From the NCBI GenBank assembly GCA_030147425.1, contig JASKZW010000160.1, forward strand, positions 1-5,563: 5,563 bases of DNA, read 5' to 3'. The stretch's first letter is position 1. Each line of letters begins with the position of its first letter. The position numbers were made by a program, and so were the translations under genes. Shown here piece by piece: positions 4,899-5,563 of this stretch. The DNA comes from Tissierellales bacterium (GTDB lineage: Bacteria > Bacillota_A > Clostridia > Tissierellales > JASKZW01). Below the pieces are notes generated by a model. It saw nothing but the letters and a program-made list of their open reading frames with translations, searched no databases and was not told where the DNA came from.

Positions 4899-4926
4899 AT
4901 GTATGGTTACATTTGAAACCGTACAT
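4899..4926. repeat. Imperfect inverted repeat upstream of the -35
   Basis: ATGTATGGTT (4899-4908) and AACCGTACAT (4917-4926) pair at 9 of 10 positions around an 8-bp centre. The repeat lies 7 bp upstream of the -35 of the zinc-finger gene, a typical activator position. The minus strand of the left arm reads CATACATAA, also found in two of the iterons (584-592, 650-658). Confidence 0.4.
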
Positions 4927-4966
4927 GTTATATCCCTTTCGGAAACAGTTTGTTGAAGTGCTGTAT

Positions 4967-5010
4967 AGATAGAGGGATAGTTATGCAGAGAGTTATGTAG
5001 ATAGAAGGAT
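4967..5010 (+). repeat. Imperfect direct repeat, 32-bp spacing
   Basis: AGATAGAGGGAT (4967-4978) and AGATAGAAGGAT (4999-5010) match at 11 of 12 positions, with GTTATG twice between them (4980, 4992). TAGATA-like words recur in other gaps of the window. No function is evident. Confidence 0.35.
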
Positions 5011-5047
5011 GACTATATGAAAGTGATGGTTATACTTTTACCAAAAC

Positions 5048-5083
5048 AAAAAACCACAAGTAAGTATTGACCTACTTGCGGTT
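5048..5083 (-). terminator. Intrinsic terminator of the small acidic-protein gene
   Basis: Read on the minus strand, AACCGCAAGTA (5073-5083) pairs with TACTTGTGGTT (5052-5062) in an 11-bp stem with one G-U pair and a 10-nt loop, then a T-run to 5048. It lies 66 bp beyond the stop at 5150. Confidence 0.85.
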
Positions 5084-5149
5084 CACATCTGACTAGGACT
5101 TCTATTCCCTTTACTAGCTGTCTTTAGGCAATTTCCTTAAATACACTGT

Positions 5150-5401
5150 TCACCCATGAAAGACTTCAACGAACTGTTGGTAGAACGTAGAGAAGTCTTC
5201 TGACGGTTGTTTAGCAAGTTCTTTGATTTCCGCTGCTCGTTCGTTATCGTTAATTACAAAACGAATGCTTTGATGTCCTTCTACACTTTTTTTCTTGTCG
5301 TGTTCATCGAAATGAACGAATGCAAGAACACCATCCTCTGTTTCATGTACCTCTAACCATTGGCAGTTGTTTGTTTGAGTAACGTTTGTCATTGTTGTCA
5401 T
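5150..5401 (-). CDS. Small hypothetical protein
   Basis: The 83-residue product is soluble, mildly acidic and not recognised. A Thr/Asn-rich N-terminus leads to probable beta strands (WLEVHET, VLAFVHF, SIRFVIND), followed by a helix (ERAAEIKELAKQ) and an aromatic helical end (STFYQQFVEVFHG), a plausible compact alpha/beta fold. I chose ATG 5401 because AAAGGGAG stands 7 bp before it; an in-frame ATG at 5419 would add six residues but has only a weak site. A terminator follows at 5048-5083, so it is probably monocistronic. No convincing promoter was found in 5420-5522. It points the same way as the zinc-finger gene but is separated from it by the terminator. Confidence 0.75.
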   Translation of the reverse strand: MTTMTNVTQTNNCQWLEVHETEDGVLAFVHFDEHDKKKSVEGHQSIRFVINDNERAAEIKELAKQPSEDFSTFYQQFVEVFHG

Positions 5402-5408
5402 TGTTATA

Positions 5409-5416
5409 CTCCCTTT
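5409..5416 (-). promoter_or_regulatory. Ribosome binding site fixing the start at 5401
   Basis: On the minus strand AAAGGGAG ends 7 bp before ATG 5401. The earlier ATG (5419) overlaps the region just upstream of this site and has only AAGAG before it. Confidence 0.65.
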
Positions 5417-5522
5417 CATTGCTCTTTTTTATACATACGTAGTTATCATTACTTCTAAAGAGCAAGAATATAATCTTTTTTAACATTGCTATTCACATCT
5501 ACATATAAAGAAGAACATAGAC

Positions 5523-5563
5523 AAAACTCCCTCCTACACCAGTTATGGCGAGAAGGGAGTTTT
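5523..5563. terminator. Terminator hairpin at the right edge
   Basis: AAAACTCCCT (5523-5532) pairs perfectly with AGGGAGTTTT (5554-5563) across a 21-nt loop. The flanking A and T runs allow termination on either strand. It most likely ends a minus-strand gene beyond the right edge and isolates the gene at 5150-5401 from it. Confidence 0.75.

Noticed and set aside
5017..5070. 17-codon plus-strand frame with AGAAGGA 7 bp before ATG
   Set aside because: Very short, ends inside the minus-strand terminator hairpin, and has only a weak promoter-like sequence upstream.

Overview
The window looks like accessory DNA (plasmid, phage or island) of a low-GC Gram-positive bacterium, most likely Bacillales. 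The base composition is AT-rich. Starts sit behind strong Firmicutes-type Shine-Dalgarno sequences (AAAGGAGG, GGGAGGGG, GAGGTGAT). Terminators are classic intrinsic hairpins with T-tracts. No replicase, integrase, relaxase, capsid or other hallmark gene is present, so the replicon type cannot be fixed, although a 22-bp iteron array hints at a plasmid-like origin or centromere. None of the six coding genes can be named with confidence.

Layout. 1-947 is non-coding: two hairpins at the left edge, a four-fold AAATGG repeat, a pyrimidine-rich stretch, a possible promoter (486-514), an iteron array with exact 22-bp spacing (586-673, degenerate copy from 564), a distant 10-bp inverted repeat (798-807/886-895) and a near-consensus DnaA box (916-924). 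948-1811 (+) encodes a two-pass membrane protein with a 63-residue Asp/Glu tail and ends in a strong terminator. 1947-2444 (+) encodes a soluble hypothetical protein. 2445-2878 is a repeat- and palindrome-rich gap. 2879-3349 and 3355-4038 (+) are a tightly spaced pair: a second two-pass membrane protein, then a single-pass protein with a beta-rich outer domain. 4039-4368 is non-coding, full of short repeats and with a potential H-type pseudoknot. A bidirectional terminator (4369-4406) separates this block from two minus-strand genes: 4458-4823, a double zinc-finger protein with a good promoter, and 5150-5401, a small acidic protein with its own terminator. The right edge is another terminator hairpin.

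How the parts may fit (inference). Three of the four plus-strand genes encode membrane-anchored proteins whose bulk should lie outside the membrane. The first and third share topology and a few aligned residues after the second membrane segment, suggesting diverged paralogues in an envelope module of unknown function. All three large plus-side gaps carry the 8-mer CGCAGCGG (either strand). It occurs nine times in the window, far above chance for AT-rich DNA, and it forms one stem of the predicted pseudoknot. The 8-mer family, the iterons and the pseudoknot are the parts most worth following up.
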